From NCBI GenBank assembly GCA_907165275.2, contig OU015655.1:9188501-9252500 (forward strand): 64,000 nt of DNA, written 5' to 3'. This document shows positions 35,313 to 46,820 of the stretch, one piece after another (positions within the stretch are counted from its first letter, which is position 1; each line of letters begins with the position of its first letter). Made by a program: the position numbers and the translations under genes. Source of the DNA: Zygaena filipendulae. Its lineage: Eukaryota; Arthropoda; Insecta; Lepidoptera; Zygaenidae. Under the pieces are notes generated by a model that was not told where the DNA came from, searched no databases, and saw only the letters and a program-made list of their open reading frames with translations.

Positions 35313-35641
35313 GTATTAAAGGAAAAAATAATATAAAACAAATTAAACTATTGGCAAGTTGGAAGGGTGCAGTATTCTACTATTTCTGCTGCTATAGGTG
35401 TACTATACTATAAAGAATAAATAAATAATTAGAGCATTTTATACGTATATTCCATATATGGCGATGAAAAAAAAACAGTGCAAATTAGCGTGTGAGGCAC
35501 AGAGTGAATACCAAGTGAATACAATCTCTGGTAAGGTATCTGACTGTCTCTAACTTTTAAACTATGCGGTAGAAGATTCTAAAAAAAAAAACACTTGAGG
35601 AAATTTTTGCATCAGTCGTTTTGAAATAGGTATGGGATAAT

Positions 35642-35932
35642 GGGGATGTGGACTACTTTTGAAAATTAAAATTCTAATTAGTCCGTCAGTTAGAAAATAA
35701 AAAAACAATAGACACGTGTTTTTTGCTTTTTCAAATAAATTAAAATATACAGACGTGACGTCACTAACCGCTAAAACCGCCATACAAACTGTCAGAATAG
35801 TGACGTCACGCGAAATTTCAACTCAATATATCGCCGTTATTTTTTGATTACGTAAAAAAAGAAAAAATACGTGTCCAATATTTTTTAATAATCTACAAGA
35901 CGGACAAAAAAATAAAAATTAGTCAACATGCC
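35642..35932 (+). mobile_element. MITE, GTTGAC/TTAGTCCGTC family, copy 2
   Basis: Ends 'ggatgtggactac' and 'tagtcaacatgcc' form an inverted repeat. The interior contains 'attagtccgtcag', 'gtgacgtcactaacc', 'gtgacgtcacgcgaaatttc' and 'gaaaaaatacgtgtccaatat'. It is inserted between arms B and C of the long-arm element. Confidence 0.75.
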
Positions 35933-36110
35933 TATTTCGAAGAAAAACTTACAGACATCGACATAGAAAATGTTTCTTCAGGAAAACAATACAGCATTAG
36001 GTAACTTTTATTTTACCGGTAAACGGTCGTCTTTCCCTACGGAACCTGTCCCTGTGCGTGGTTAGATAAAAATCTACCTTATTTAGATATACAAGATCAT
36101 AACAACTCGG

Positions 36111-36722
36111 AATAGTACATTGTTATCCTAGGGGTGAAAGTAACTTATTTAGTCCCGAGACGGGGTTTGGCGCCCGAGCGTAGCGAGGGCGCCTATAGAT
36201 CGAGGGACTAAATAAGTCTTTCTCCCGAGGATAACACTGTGCTTTTCATTACGAATGCAAGGAAAGTCAAAATAAAAATAGGAATTAGCTAAAGAAAAAA
36301 TGAGTGAAGATCGGATAGTCGCTTGACACTTTCCCACCTATTTCTTTTTCTTTGGCCGGCTAGCTATTCAGCCAGTATTTTTTATTTACATTGTGGCGAC
36401 CTAAAAAAAATATTATCTTTAATTATTAGGTATTAATTAAAGAAAATAAAAAAATATAAATAGGAATTAGCTTAAGAAAAAGTGAGTGAATTTTATTTTA
36501 ATTAATACCTACTTAAACTTTACGTTATTTCAATTTTACATCGCGCTGGCTGTATAGAAAGTTGAAACATGGTTCAATAGAAATGTGAAAATAGACCTAG
36601 TTTTTTTTTAATAATTTGACAGTTGTCAGTTGAAAGCGATTCTCCCTAGGGCTGAAAAGGGTTACTTTCAACCCGCTTCTCAGGCAACTTCAGACCTACT
36701 TTCCGAGTATGAGTAATGAAAA
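36111..36722 (-). mobile_element. Long-arm inverted element, right arm C (612 bp)
   Basis: Inverted partner of arm B at 34425-35036, with the same length. Inner end 'aatagtacattgttatcc', outer end 'ccgagtatgagtaatgaaaa'. With B it encloses 1074 bp, giving a composite of about 2.3 kb. Confidence 0.85.
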
Positions 36723-37327
36723 AATATTTATATCGCAGCCCCGGCGTAAGATTACAAAAATCAAATAAGTACGTATGAACGTGCGCGCGTTCATTAACAA
36801 TGTCAAAGGAGGCTCTTATAGACCGGTTTTCCTAATATCAGCTGTAACACTATATGCGCAACTTTACCCGAAGTTTGCTTTACAACATTGATTTTAGTAC
36901 CTTAAACATTGAGAACATGTCGCTTGCTTTGAGATGCAAATGAAACCGAGTTAGGTGTTCTATAGCTATGCATGAACCCATAATATCTCAGAGTAAATAT
37001 ACTACGATAATATTAAGGAAACTCACCTTCTACATATAAATACCAGATATAGATGGTTACAAACATATGATGGTGACAGGTTTTACCTCTATGCAGAATA
37101 CCTCATTTTCGTTCTCGAATAATTTCGTACATCTGGCTTTCATTCCAAAAAAATAATTTATTATTATTATTAATTAATCTACGTTTGAACCGGGACAAAC
37201 CGCTGTGCCCTCCACTAATACAAAAGTGAAGTTAGGGCTTTTATATAACTGCCGAGAAGATTTGGTTGGATATAAAGTTCATAACGTTTATAGGAACTCG
37301 TGACGAGAAGTGCAAACAGATGTAAAA
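36723..37327. other. Intergenic DNA, nothing recognised
   Basis: AT-rich sequence without a convincing gene or repeat boundary. Confidence 0.45.
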
Positions 37328-37545
37328 TATGTTCGGGTAAGTTCGGACTGGGGATACGCGAGTTCGGATATTCATTGGATTCTTCATCTACATAAATATT
37401 TGGCTTTCATTAATGGAATCTTTCATCGTAGATTTTATTCTCGGTATAAGAATATTATAATGCTCCGCGATCATTATTGACTTCCGAGAATACAAGTTCA
37501 AGGGGGTATCCGTACTTGCCCCATGTTCGAACTTACCCGAACATA
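37328..37545. mobile_element. Short MITE with TATGTTCGGGTAAGTTCG ends
   Basis: The left end 'tatgttcgggtaagttcg' and right end 'cgaacttacccgaacata' are perfect 18-bp inverted repeats. They include the flanking TA, so a TA target duplication is possible. Length is 218 bp with a non-coding interior. Confidence 0.85.
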
Positions 37546-38697
37546 CTAGTACCCGGTACCATCAAAACAAATTGAAATCTGTTTAAAAGTAATGGGATTT
37601 TAAAAAAGAACATGTCGTCTGTCGTCATTCTGTTATCCACCACCGCCAATGTTATACTCGTACTTAAACGTGAAAAAATGCTAATCGTAACAATTAATTA
37701 TTACAACTTCATTGAAACTCGCTGAAAGCTTAGAAAGTCGTATCAAAGCAAAATACGACAATGTTCTGCTTTGAGGCGATTGTTCCATTAATACCTGTAG
37801 ATGGCTGACTAAATCTGAATGCGTTTATACCTCGACTGCGAAATGATCACGATTTTCCAATATGCTCGCTGATTGGATTGCTAGAATGCCGCTGCGATTT
37901 TACAAATCAAAATTGAAAAATTAACGTCGAAGCGCTCCCGGTGTTCACATCTAAATACGTTAGTGGGTGCTAAGCTATTTAGTTGAAACCAAGTTGAAAC
38001 TATTATGTCAAACACATGCCCCTAGCTTTTGTGTTTATATATTTGATTTTTTATGATAATGGCCCGTAAGTGTCTATTAAATTTAAATATAATATTGTTA
38101 CTCCGTCAGACGTGTTAGAATTTCTCTCACCATATAGCCAGCCTATGTTAAAAGAAATCTTTCTTAAAAGTGTTTAATTTTCGGTTATGTGGTACAGGAT
38201 ATTGTACAGGTTATGTGGTACAGGATATTATGTAAGCGTGAATTATCCAGAATTAATAATAGGGTACTTGCATGAATTTTTTCCAGTCTATTTTAAAGAT
38301 ATATGGCCTATTTAAACAAAGCAAGAAAAAGAAAAAAATATATGCATAAATTAATTAAATAGAGCGTTTCAAAGTTCCTACTTTAGACCTTACCGCCGAA
38401 ACGCGGAATGACGTCACTAGTTCAAAATTACGCCTTATTAATCTGTGATAGAAATATCACTGTCGTATTGACAGGGTCATGTGACACTGACAGACAGATA
38501 ACTTCCATATCCAAAAGCGAAATTAAGGTTGAACTGTGTCGATTTACTTCCAAAAGTTCCAGTAAAGAATTGAAATGCATCTTACCGATGCATTTTAAAG
38601 TAAGAAACTTCAGAAAATGGAAAATATGCGTTGACTGTATGCACTTTTTTACTAGAGGAACAAAAAGAATTGTCTTAGCCGTTTCTGATTTATTTCT

Positions 38698-38905
38698 GAC
38701 TAACTGTTCCCTGCGGTTTCACCCGCGATAAGTTCGGAGTTCCCGCGAAAATTTCGGGATAAAAGTACTCTATGTCCTTCCCTGTACCCCTGACAACGTG
38801 TATGCAAAGTTTCACGATGATCGGCTGAGTCATTGGGGCGTGAAAGCGTAACAGACAGACAGACAGACAGAGTTACTTATTAGTTAGTTATTAGTAGGGA
38901 TTTAT
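38698..38905 (+). mobile_element. SINE-like element nested in a MITE
   Basis: 'ctaactgttccctgcggtttcacccgcg' through 'cgggataaaagtactctatg' and 'gatcggctgagtcattggggcg' to a run of 'acagacag'. Confidence 0.75.
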
Positions 38906-39054
38906 TTTTGATTATATATTTAGTCTTCTTAGGCATACCCCGCAACATACATTATGATAATTTACTTAGCTTTTTTACTATCTACTTACTCTATTTTTAC
39001 TTTTTAAATTATCTCCACTTAAATTATCTTAAGAAATGTAGATTGTTGTTGTTG

Positions 39055-39240
39055 TCTTATTGGTAGTGTGAAGCCATCTCCCTTCTACGGTCGCCACTGA
39101 AAATCAGCGTCGTGGAACTTAGTGCCACGGCATAATGCTGAGTGGTAGCCATTTTGGTACCAACTATTCTAGTTTAAGACTCACGGTTGTACTTATTTTA
39201 TCTTTATGGTATCAAATAAACTTTTTTCTATTCTATTCTA
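39055..39240 (+). mobile_element. Retroelement 3' end with (TTCTA)n tail, nested in a MITE
   Basis: Contains 'gtcgccactgaaaatcagcg', 'gcataatgctgagtgg' and 'tcaaataaacttttttctattctattcta'. A relative of 19155-19372. Confidence 0.65.
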
Positions 39241-39673
39241 CACTTAGTTTCTTTTGCCTTCACTGAAAGAGGTAAATGTTTCCTAAAAAAATAAAAGTGA
39301 CGTCATGTGTCAAGCTTGGCTGTGATTGGTGTTTCGTTGCAACGCTCCGAATATTTTGGAAACTATTGAAAATTTTTCAGTAAATCTTACACGATAACGC
39401 TTTTCTAAGGCTCTATTTTTGAAATATTGACACAATTTCTTATTATAAATTTCATGCAAGTATCCTACTCACGTATGTAAAAAGATAACTATAAAAGAAA
39501 AAAACACTGACAAATCAGAGATAACAAAAACGTGAGCAGACGCGGATGAATAACTTTAGATTTGGTTTGTCGTTGCGCCAGCTATAATGGGCATGACTTT
39601 AAGGTATGACCCGTCAACGTTTCGGCAATTTGCGCACTAAATTTTGTCGAATAATTTATACCATAATAGATAT

Positions 39674-40113
39674 AAGATGTGCTAAAATTAGCTGCAAATA
39701 TTTACAGGGTTGAAAGTATACACTCTTATAAACATTTTCATAAAATATAAAAGATTAAATAAAAAAAGTTTTTTCAAACAAAATAAATCAATCAAAAAGA
39801 AAGCAACCTGTGAAGGCGCTCGTCACCGCTTTACACACACATCGCCGCGCGCCGGTATCTTAAGGTCTATGACCTCGATCGAGTTGACTAGCTGATGCAT
39901 CGCTCGCTGTGTGCGTGGCGCATGCATTGTATACGTGTTAATGAGCTACGTGTATGGTGTACCTTGTGAATGTAATTGTAATGATTTTTCATTAAATTAA
40001 TTTTTCTCATATTCTGAAAAACTACCGAACTTATAGTATTATTTTTTCGCATACTACGTTATAACGTATACTTTCAGCCCTCTAAATATTTACAGCAAAT
40101 TTTACCACAGCTT
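39674..40113 (+). mobile_element. MITE with ~50-bp inverted ends, copy 1
   Basis: Left end 'attagctgcaaatatttaca' plus 'gggttgaaagtata'; the right end is the complement, 'tatactttcagccctctaaatatttacagcaaatttta'. An inverted relative lies at 53650-54100, sharing 'gcgagctatgcatcag', 'gatcgaggtcat' and 'cgccacgcacacag'. It sits just upstream of the Scratch SNAG exon. Confidence 0.75.
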
Positions 40114-40129
40114 ATACATATTATATAGG

Positions 40130-40290
40130 ATCTCTCCTACTTTGTTACCGCGCTATTCCGGGGTGAAAATACTTCATTTCCTGTTCTCTACGTATTCCTG
40201 ACAACGTGTACACAATTTCATGATGATCGGTTGAGTATAGTCAAGCGTGAAAGTGTAACAAACAAAAAAACTCACATTCGCGTTTATAAC
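40130..40290 (+). mobile_element. SINE-like element tail next to the SNAG exon
   Basis: Decayed head 'gttaccgcgctattccgggg', then 'ttcctgacaacgtgtacacaatttcatgatgatcggttgag' and 'aacaaaaaaactcacattcgcgtttata'. It ends about 32 bp before the proposed acceptor of the Scratch exon. Confidence 0.65.
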
Positions 40291-40333
40291 ATTTTACGTT
40301 ACGTTTCACGCGTGTGTTCTAGCGTCGGCCGCG

Positions 40334-43300
40334 ATGCCGCGCTGCTACATGGTGAAGAAAGGTGGTCACGCGCAGAGGCACGGCGGCGCGCCCCCGTTCA
40401 GCCCCACCGAAGCCAGCGTCGCCCCCTCCTGCTATAACCCAGAGGAACATTCCGCAGTTACAGGTAATTTTTCTAAAATTCTTGTAGCATTCTTCATAAT
40501 TATCACGATTATCGTATTGACGACGATACTTAAGGTTTTCAGCTGTTAACAGTGGAGACGTGATTCTTAATGACCGTGAAGTGTACTGCCCCCTTAGCCA
40601 AGTTGATTTCTATTCGCTAACGATTATAGATTCTCAACTTGACTTAGGGGGCTGGTACGTAAAAGAAACGACAAAACCATAATATGACTTCAATATATTT
40701 ATTTTACCTAAAGCCGGCGAAGTCATTGGAGAATGATTAGGTACTTACGAGGTCCGGAGCCCACTAAAGATCCTAATGGATCGAAGTGTCTGCGGCAGAA
40801 TCTGCCCAATCATAATTTATGATGAGATAGCGGTGTCACACTAGCAAGTCCTACTCCCAACCTTTCGTAATATTATTTCAAGTAGCTTAAATTTTGTTTG
40901 GTTTGTTATAGTAATTACCTACATTCAAGAATAATCTTCTATATATATATATATATATTCTTGTCTTATCTTCGTTGTCTTCTTCGTTAAATAAACTAAA
41001 AAGCTAAATATAACAATATACCGGTTTAATCCAAAAGACAAAAATACATCTTATATCATTATTGGTTAGTGCTACCACTGATCGGTTTGAAGTCGGTGAC
41101 AAGCCAAATACGGAGTGGGTAGATGGGTTAAGTCCACTCCCGCCCCGAGCTCGTCGTGAGCAGAACAACCCAACTGGGCAAACACAAGCGGGCTTGGCAC
41201 CGAATTCAAACCGATCAGTGGTAGCACTAACCAATAATGATATAAGATGTATTTTTGTCTTTTGGATTAAATACCTATTATTGAATAGTGGCCTAGACTC
41301 CTTATGTTGTCTACCATTTGTTTTCGCCGCCACCGCTACCGCCGCCGTGGCTGTAGTGCTGCCCTTAGTATCCTCGTAAATCATATATTAAACTAGCTGT
41401 CCCTGCGGTTTCAACCGCGGTAGTTTCGGAGTTCCCATGGGAATTTCGAGATAAAAAATACCCTATGTCACTCAGGACTACAGTAGCTTCTTATATGTGA
41501 AAGAATTTTCAAAATCGGTTCAGTAGATCCTGAGATTAGTACTCCCTACAACGTCACACACTCGAAACTTTACCTCTTTATAATATTAGTATAGATTACC
41601 GAGCTACCTACCTACCTTATTGTAGAACCAAATATCGCGAATAACTGAGTTAATTGCTGAAAGTAAAAATAACATTTATTTAAACTATACTATACACCAT
41701 GTAAATGGTAGCATATTATTTACATTCCCATCTTAATAGAATTATATAGGTACGTATTTCACGTATTTTTAAAAAGTAAAAAAAAAACTTGACATACGAC
41801 CATCAGGAAAGTAACCAAAGTTCACGACGTGGTCCTAAAAAAAAGGACCTTAAAATGGTCATGGGCTGGTCACACAATGCGAGGCCATGATAAATGGAGC
41901 AAGGTCATCAGCATGTGGTACCCTAGAGAAGGAAAACGCAAGAAAAGGCGTCAATTAAAGAGATGAGAGGATGAAATAGGGAATATCTGGACAAGGATAG
42001 CCCAAGATACAAATTTTTAACAAAAAAATTAAAACCGACTTCCAAAAACACAAAACTAAAAATCTAAAAATAAAAAGCTAAAAATAACAATATACCGATG
42101 TAATCCAAAAGACAAAAACACACGTAATATTATTATTGGTTTGTGCTACCACTAATCGGTTTGAATTCGGTGACAAGCCCGCTGGTGTCTTATTAGGTTG
42201 TCCTGTTCACAAAAAGCTGGTGGCGGGAGTCGACTTAGCCCATCTACCCCCTCCATATTTTGCTTGTCACCGACTTCATACTGATTAGTGGTAGCACAAA
42301 CCAATAATAATATTACGTGTGTTTTTGTCTTTTGGATTACATCGGTATATTGTTATTTTTAGCTTTTTATTTTTAGATTTTTAGTTTTGTGTTTTTGGAA
42401 GTCGGTTTTAATTTTTTTGTTAAAAATTTGTTTATTTCGCGCTTTTAAGTGACTTAGTTCGTAATTTCTCTAAGTTACAATAGCCTAATGTCAACTGCTC
42501 ATCACCTTTTACAAAATATTGCTTTTCCCGACGCAGGGACGTTAATTGTTGAGGAGTTCTCCTGGTACATCATCATCAGTTCCACTTCACCATATACATT
42601 GTGACGAGCATAAATTGTTTAGAAACCTTATTAAAGTTAACGAATCGGAATCTGTGAAATACCTATTATTTAGTATTTCTGATGACCATCTGTGGTCTTC
42701 ATCATCAGTTCCACTTATTCAAATTTTACTTTTCGAAAGCAAATAAACGATTTACTATAAAAAATCCTAAAATCGCTATAGGTGTGCCTATAATTTTTGA
42801 AGAGTTCCCTCGATTATTCCAAGATCTCATCATCAGATCTCGACTTGGTGACAATGGAATCAATTTGGGAGTATCCCCTTTCAAACAAAAAAAAAAAATC
42901 GAAATCGCTCCATCGGAATCCGTGAAATACGTATTTTTGTTGAGTAGTTCCGATGACCATCTGTGGTCTTCATCATCAGTTCCACTTCTTCAAATTTAGC
43001 TTTTCAAAAGCAAATGAACGATTTACTATAAAAAATACCCAAATCGCTATAGGTGTGCCTATAATTTTTGAAGAGTTCCCTCGATTTCTCCAAGATCCCA
43101 TCACCAGATCTGGACTTGGTGGCAATGGAACCTAATTGGGAGTATACCCTTTCAAACAAAAAAAGAATTTTCGAAATCGCTCCAATCGGAACCCGTGAAA
43201 TACGTATTATTGTTGAGTAGTTCCGATGACCATCTGTGGTCTTCATCATCAGTTCCACTTCTTCAAATTTAGCTTTCCAAAAGCAAATGAACGATTTACT

Positions 43301-46300
43301 ATAAAATATACCCAAATCGCTATAGGTGTGCCCATAATTTTTGAAGAGTTCCCTCGATTTCTCCAAGATCCCATCATCAGATCCCGATTTGGTGGCAATG
43401 GGACCTAATTGGGAGTAAACCCTTTCAAACAAAAAAAGAATTTTTCAAATCGGTCCATCCGTCTTCGAGTAATCGGTGAACATACATAAAAAAAAAAAAA
43501 AAAAACATACATACAATCGAACATAGAACCTCCTCCTTTTTGGAAGTCGGTTAAAAATAAAATGGAAAAGGTAGGAGGAGGCCTTTGTGATAGAACTATG
43601 AAAATTTTTTAAATTGGAAAATCTGTCTAAGGCTAATAATAATAATAAAAATACACCATGTAAATGGTGGCATATTATATAATATCTTACATTCCCATCT
43701 TAATTGAATTATATACGTATTTCACGTATTTGTATGAAATCTATCTAGGTAGTTGATACACGAATTCACGATTTGGGCGCCTAAAATCGCAGGCAGGTAC
43801 CTATATGAGCGAACTTGTTTCGAAGTGTATAAAATATTCAAATTTAATAACTCCATGCCTAGGCACGTCTCACGAGTAACTTTGCAATTGGCAGTTATGT
43901 ATCAATACCCTGACACTGACAGTCGGCAGGTGCAAAGTTACGGTTCACTGCAAACGGGTTACAGGCATTCGACTGTGAGTAGTGATTACCTTCTATCTGA
44001 CTGTGAGTACGTATAGGTACCTACTCAGGATGTCTCGAGCAGGGGACCAATAACGTAATAAAGAAAAAACAAAACAAGATCGTTCTACGATTAGTGTACA
44101 ATTACCCCTTTTTCTATACTATAATAAAAGAATAAAATTTGCGTTTCCGTACATTGAATATTTTTAGCAATATAAGGAAGGGGGCGATGAATGAAGAGTA
44201 ACTGAACACAAAAAAATTGTTTCTAAAATTCTTTTCTGTTTGTCTGTTCATGATAATTTCCGAATCTACTGAACGGGTTGTCATGCGATTTTCACAAGTA
44301 GATTAAGTTTAGCTTGGAGCAACATATAGGCTAAGTTTCGTTTAAATCGGATGTTGGGGAAAAAAATTGTTATATAAAAGCGTTTCACGCGGGTAAACAG
44401 CTAGTCGATTTTAAACTAATATAAACAATAATTTATTAAAACAGTAAATGGTATTTTAATTTTAACTTCCTACTATCAATTGAGTTTTTACACAAATTAT
44501 TTAATTTTAATTTCGATACTCCTTTAGTGGCTTAAGTTTTCACATCATAAAATAACGATGATGTGTTTTTTTTCAATATACTGCAACATCACGAGCATCC
44601 TATATTTATCTTTTCGAAACGGCATATCATTACGCAAGATTAGGTAAGAAAAAATTAGAGCAAGGCCTAGGATGGAGTTGGGGCTCGTTGCTATTCCACT
44701 ATTAATAGTCGCCAGTACCTAAAGCTACTAAGCCTAGAGGTATTCTTAAAAGCGGGTTCATTAGTAAAATGCAAGTGAAAAAACGTTGGGCGCAACACGA
44801 GGAAGCGCGCTGCCTCCGCCTACCGTTTAATAAAGCCGGTTTATTACGGTGCTGTGACACGGGACGCGGTGCAGATAAACACGGGTTTAGGTGAACTAGT
44901 TTTTCAAACACTGATAAAAATAACCTAAATTAGGTATTCTTAATAACATCAGATATCTGCCAGTTGAAGTCCCATCAAAATTTAATCAGCTGTAAAATCA
45001 TCAAAATAGCCGTTTGTAGGAGAAAATGAGTTTTTTTTATTTACTTCTTCCATGAAAAGAAAAAAGATTTAATAAGTTATTCTACCTGCAAACTTCAATT
45101 TGACTAAAAAAATAATAGGTAGGTATTATTAGGAATAATACATATTATAATATCTAATAATATTAAGATAATATACCTACATTTCTTATAACGTTTTCTT
45201 TTAAATCTATATCTATGCCTAATATGTATGTACGATTAGCATTCACATTGATAAAAAGAATGGGCATGTTGACTAAGTTTCTTTTTAGCCCGTCTTGTAA
45301 AAAATATTGGACACGTATTTTTTTTCTTTTTTTACGTATTAATCAAAGAATTTCGCGTGACGTCACTAACCGGTGCAGTTTGTATCGCGACTTATAGCGC
45401 CGTGACTAGCCCCCACCCTAAACTTGAATGCTCACTAATGTATATTTTCATTTATTTGAAAAAGCAAAAAATACATGTTTGTTTATTTTCTAATTGACAG
45501 CCTAATTAGAATTTTGATTTTCAAAGTCGTCAACATCCCTACCTATTGTTCATTCATATTTGATTAGGTAGGTAACTAAAATCAATGATACTCATAATGT
45601 CATTGAATAAAATGCAAATAATTTGAAAATAATTGAAATCATGACAGAGGGTAAGAAGATGTATGTATGTTTAGTTTGGACAGGGGTTAGTTTGGTGCAG
45701 TATGTGTTTGACGGAATATATGTAGCACAAACAAAGTAGCGTGATGGGTTTTTTTTACGTCGATAGTATTTAGGTTAATATAAAACTATATAGTTTGCTG
45801 TCGAGTTTTACTATCACAGATCTCCCGAAGACGTTGCGGTAGTGATTACTTGAATATCTACCTATCCTTGACATTATGTTCAACCAGATATATTATTAGG
45901 TCAAATGTTTGTTTGTTATAACAGGACCTGACTACGTAGAGTTGGGAAGCAGTCCGCTTTCTGAGCGTTCAGCCGCCGACACCGAGGCGGCGCACGAGTT
46001 GCTATCGCTCGCGCAGAGCGTGCCTCCCCTCCCCCCGCTGCCGTCGCTCCCCCCACTGCCACCTGGTACGGTCTATACTGTACTGCCTACTTGCCCCACG
46101 CCGATAGTGCCGCTCTACACGTACACCATTCAGCCCACAAACATATACATACTCACCGAGCAGCCCCAAGAACCTGTCTACCATAGCATACAAACCGTAG
46201 AATATACCAGTGCCCCGCAACCGGTAAGCTACGTTTCTTATCAGTCCTTCGAAACAGCGGAGAACACTGAGCCACCGACCGATGAAAAGGAGCCTGAGCC

Positions 46301-46820
46301 GGAGTCACTACCGACCGTCACGCCCGAGAAAACTTCTTCGACATCGACGTCCCCACCACCACCGTCGCCGAAGGAAAAAACGAAATACGACTGCAACGAA
46401 TGCGGCAAGCGGTACGCGACGTCGTCGAACCTATCGCGGCACAAGCAGACGCACCGCAGTATCGACTCGGGGTGCGCGAAGCGGTGCGGCGAATGCGGCA
46501 AGGCGTACGTGTCGATGCCGGCGCTCGCGATGCACGTGCTCACGCACCGCATGGGACACGTGTGCGGCGTGTGCGGCAAGCAGTTCTCGCGGCCGTGGCT
46601 GCTGCGCGGCCACCTGCGGCTGCACACCGGTGAGAAGCCGTACACGTGCACGGACTGCGGAAAGACGTTCGCCGACCGCTCCAATCTACGGGCGCATCTC
46701 CAAACACACTCCGCCGATAAGAAGTACCACTGTGACTTCTGCAACAAAACCTTCGCCCTGAAAAGCTACTTGAACAAGCATCAGGAGACTGCGTGTACTG
46801 TGCGTTCCGATGAAAAATAA
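40334..46820 (+). CDS. scrt: Scratch-family zinc-finger repressor, two coding exons
   Basis: Exons 40334-40463 and 45925-46820 give 341 residues. The donor is ACAG|GTAATT and the acceptor TATAACAG|GA; the split Gly codon (G|GA) keeps frame. Exon 1 begins with a SNAG-type tail, MPRCYMVKK, the motif by which Snail/Scratch proteins recruit LSD1-type corepressors. The middle is Pro-rich (PPLPPLP near residue 80) and Ser/Thr/Pro-rich. From residue 198 there are five zinc fingers: YDCNECGKRYATSSNLSRH, RCGECGKAYVSMPALAMH, CGVCGKQFSRPWLLRGH, CTDCGKTFADRSNLRAH and CDFCNKTFALKSYLNKH. The last is C2HC, as in the family. 'VSMPALAMH' and 'ALKSYLNKH' separate Scratch from Snail. Scratch proteins repress E-box genes in neural precursors. 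The stop overlaps an AATAAA; another is at 47249-47254. A paralogous start lies at 56266. Confidence 0.92.
40939..40960. repeat. (AT)n microsatellite
   Basis: A run of alternating AT in the Scratch intron. Confidence 0.7.
41020..41272. mobile_element. Foldback element, copy 1
   Basis: The left arm 'tttaatccaaaagacaaaaa' to 'ggttagtgctaccactgatcgg' pairs with the right arm 'ccgatcagtggtagcactaacc' to 'tttttgtcttttggattaaa'. Nearly the same arms occur at 42030-42430. The frames on both strands here mirror each other because of the symmetry. Confidence 0.8.
41393..41600 (+). mobile_element. SINE-like element
   Basis: 'actagctgtccctgcggtttcaaccgcggtagtttcggag' to 'tttacctctttataatattagta', in the Scratch intron. 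Confidence 0.75.
41845..42015 (+). mobile_element. Non-LTR retrotransposon 3' fragment
   Basis: One frame reads KWSWAGHTMRGHDKWSKV, then WYPREGKRKKRRQ, then (after a stop) EDEIGNIWTRIAQDT. This is the conserved 'WAGH..R..W...V..W.P..GKR..GRP..RW.D' C-terminal pattern of RTE/Jockey-like LINEs. Only this end survives. Confidence 0.75.
42030..43560 (+). mobile_element. Element with AACCGACTTCC ends and 272-bp tandem repeats
   Basis: Left end 'aaaaccgacttccaaaaa', right end 'cctcctttttggaagtcggt'. A 400-bp foldback occupies 42030-42430 with arms like those at 41020-41272. Then a unit of about 272 bp repeats: 'gatgaccatctgtggtcttc' recurs at 42681, 42952 and 43225, with partial units on either side. 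The frames in the repeat (42682-42999, 42953-43135, 43226-43408 and the antisense 43004-43432) are repeat artefacts. It lies in the Scratch intron. Confidence 0.75.
44145..44405 (-). mobile_element. SINE-like element
   Basis: Minus-strand copy: head 'actagctgtttacccgcgtgaaacgc', then 'cctatatgttgctccaagctaaacttaatct'. Related to 30655-31170. Confidence 0.65.
45262..45540 (-). mobile_element. MITE, GTTGAC/TTAGTCCGTC family, copy 3
   Basis: Ends 'gggcatgttgactaag' and 'gtcgtcaacatccct' form inverted repeats. The interior contains 'ttggacacgtatttttttt', 'gaatttcgcgtgacgtcactaacc' and 'agcccccaccctaaac'. It sits about 400 bp upstream of the Scratch zinc-finger exon. Confidence 0.75.

Larger units (their letters stand above)
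38260..39467 (+). mobile_element. MITE, TAGGGTACTTGCATG family, copy split by insertions
   Basis: Terminal inverted repeats are 'tagggtacttgcatgaattt' (38260) and 'aaatttcatgcaagtatcct' with 'a' (ending 39467). The body matches 3432-4015 up to 38646 and resumes at about 39240. The 590 bp between are later insertions flanked by a short direct repeat, 'cactt'. The frame 38408-38731 is a repeat artefact. Confidence 0.8.

Noticed and set aside
42546..43432. Repeated frames starting MTICGLHHQFH
   Set aside because: They follow the 272-bp tandem repeat, and the same unit is open on the opposite strand as well; there is no recognisable domain.
42550..43450. CRISPR-like array
   Set aside because: Units are about 272 bp and repeated throughout, with no short repeats separated by unique spacers. 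The DNA is eukaryotic.
46241..46761. Long frames on both strands over the Scratch finger exon
   Set aside because: High GC removes stop codons. Only the plus-strand frame with C2H2 motifs and correct splice phase is supported.
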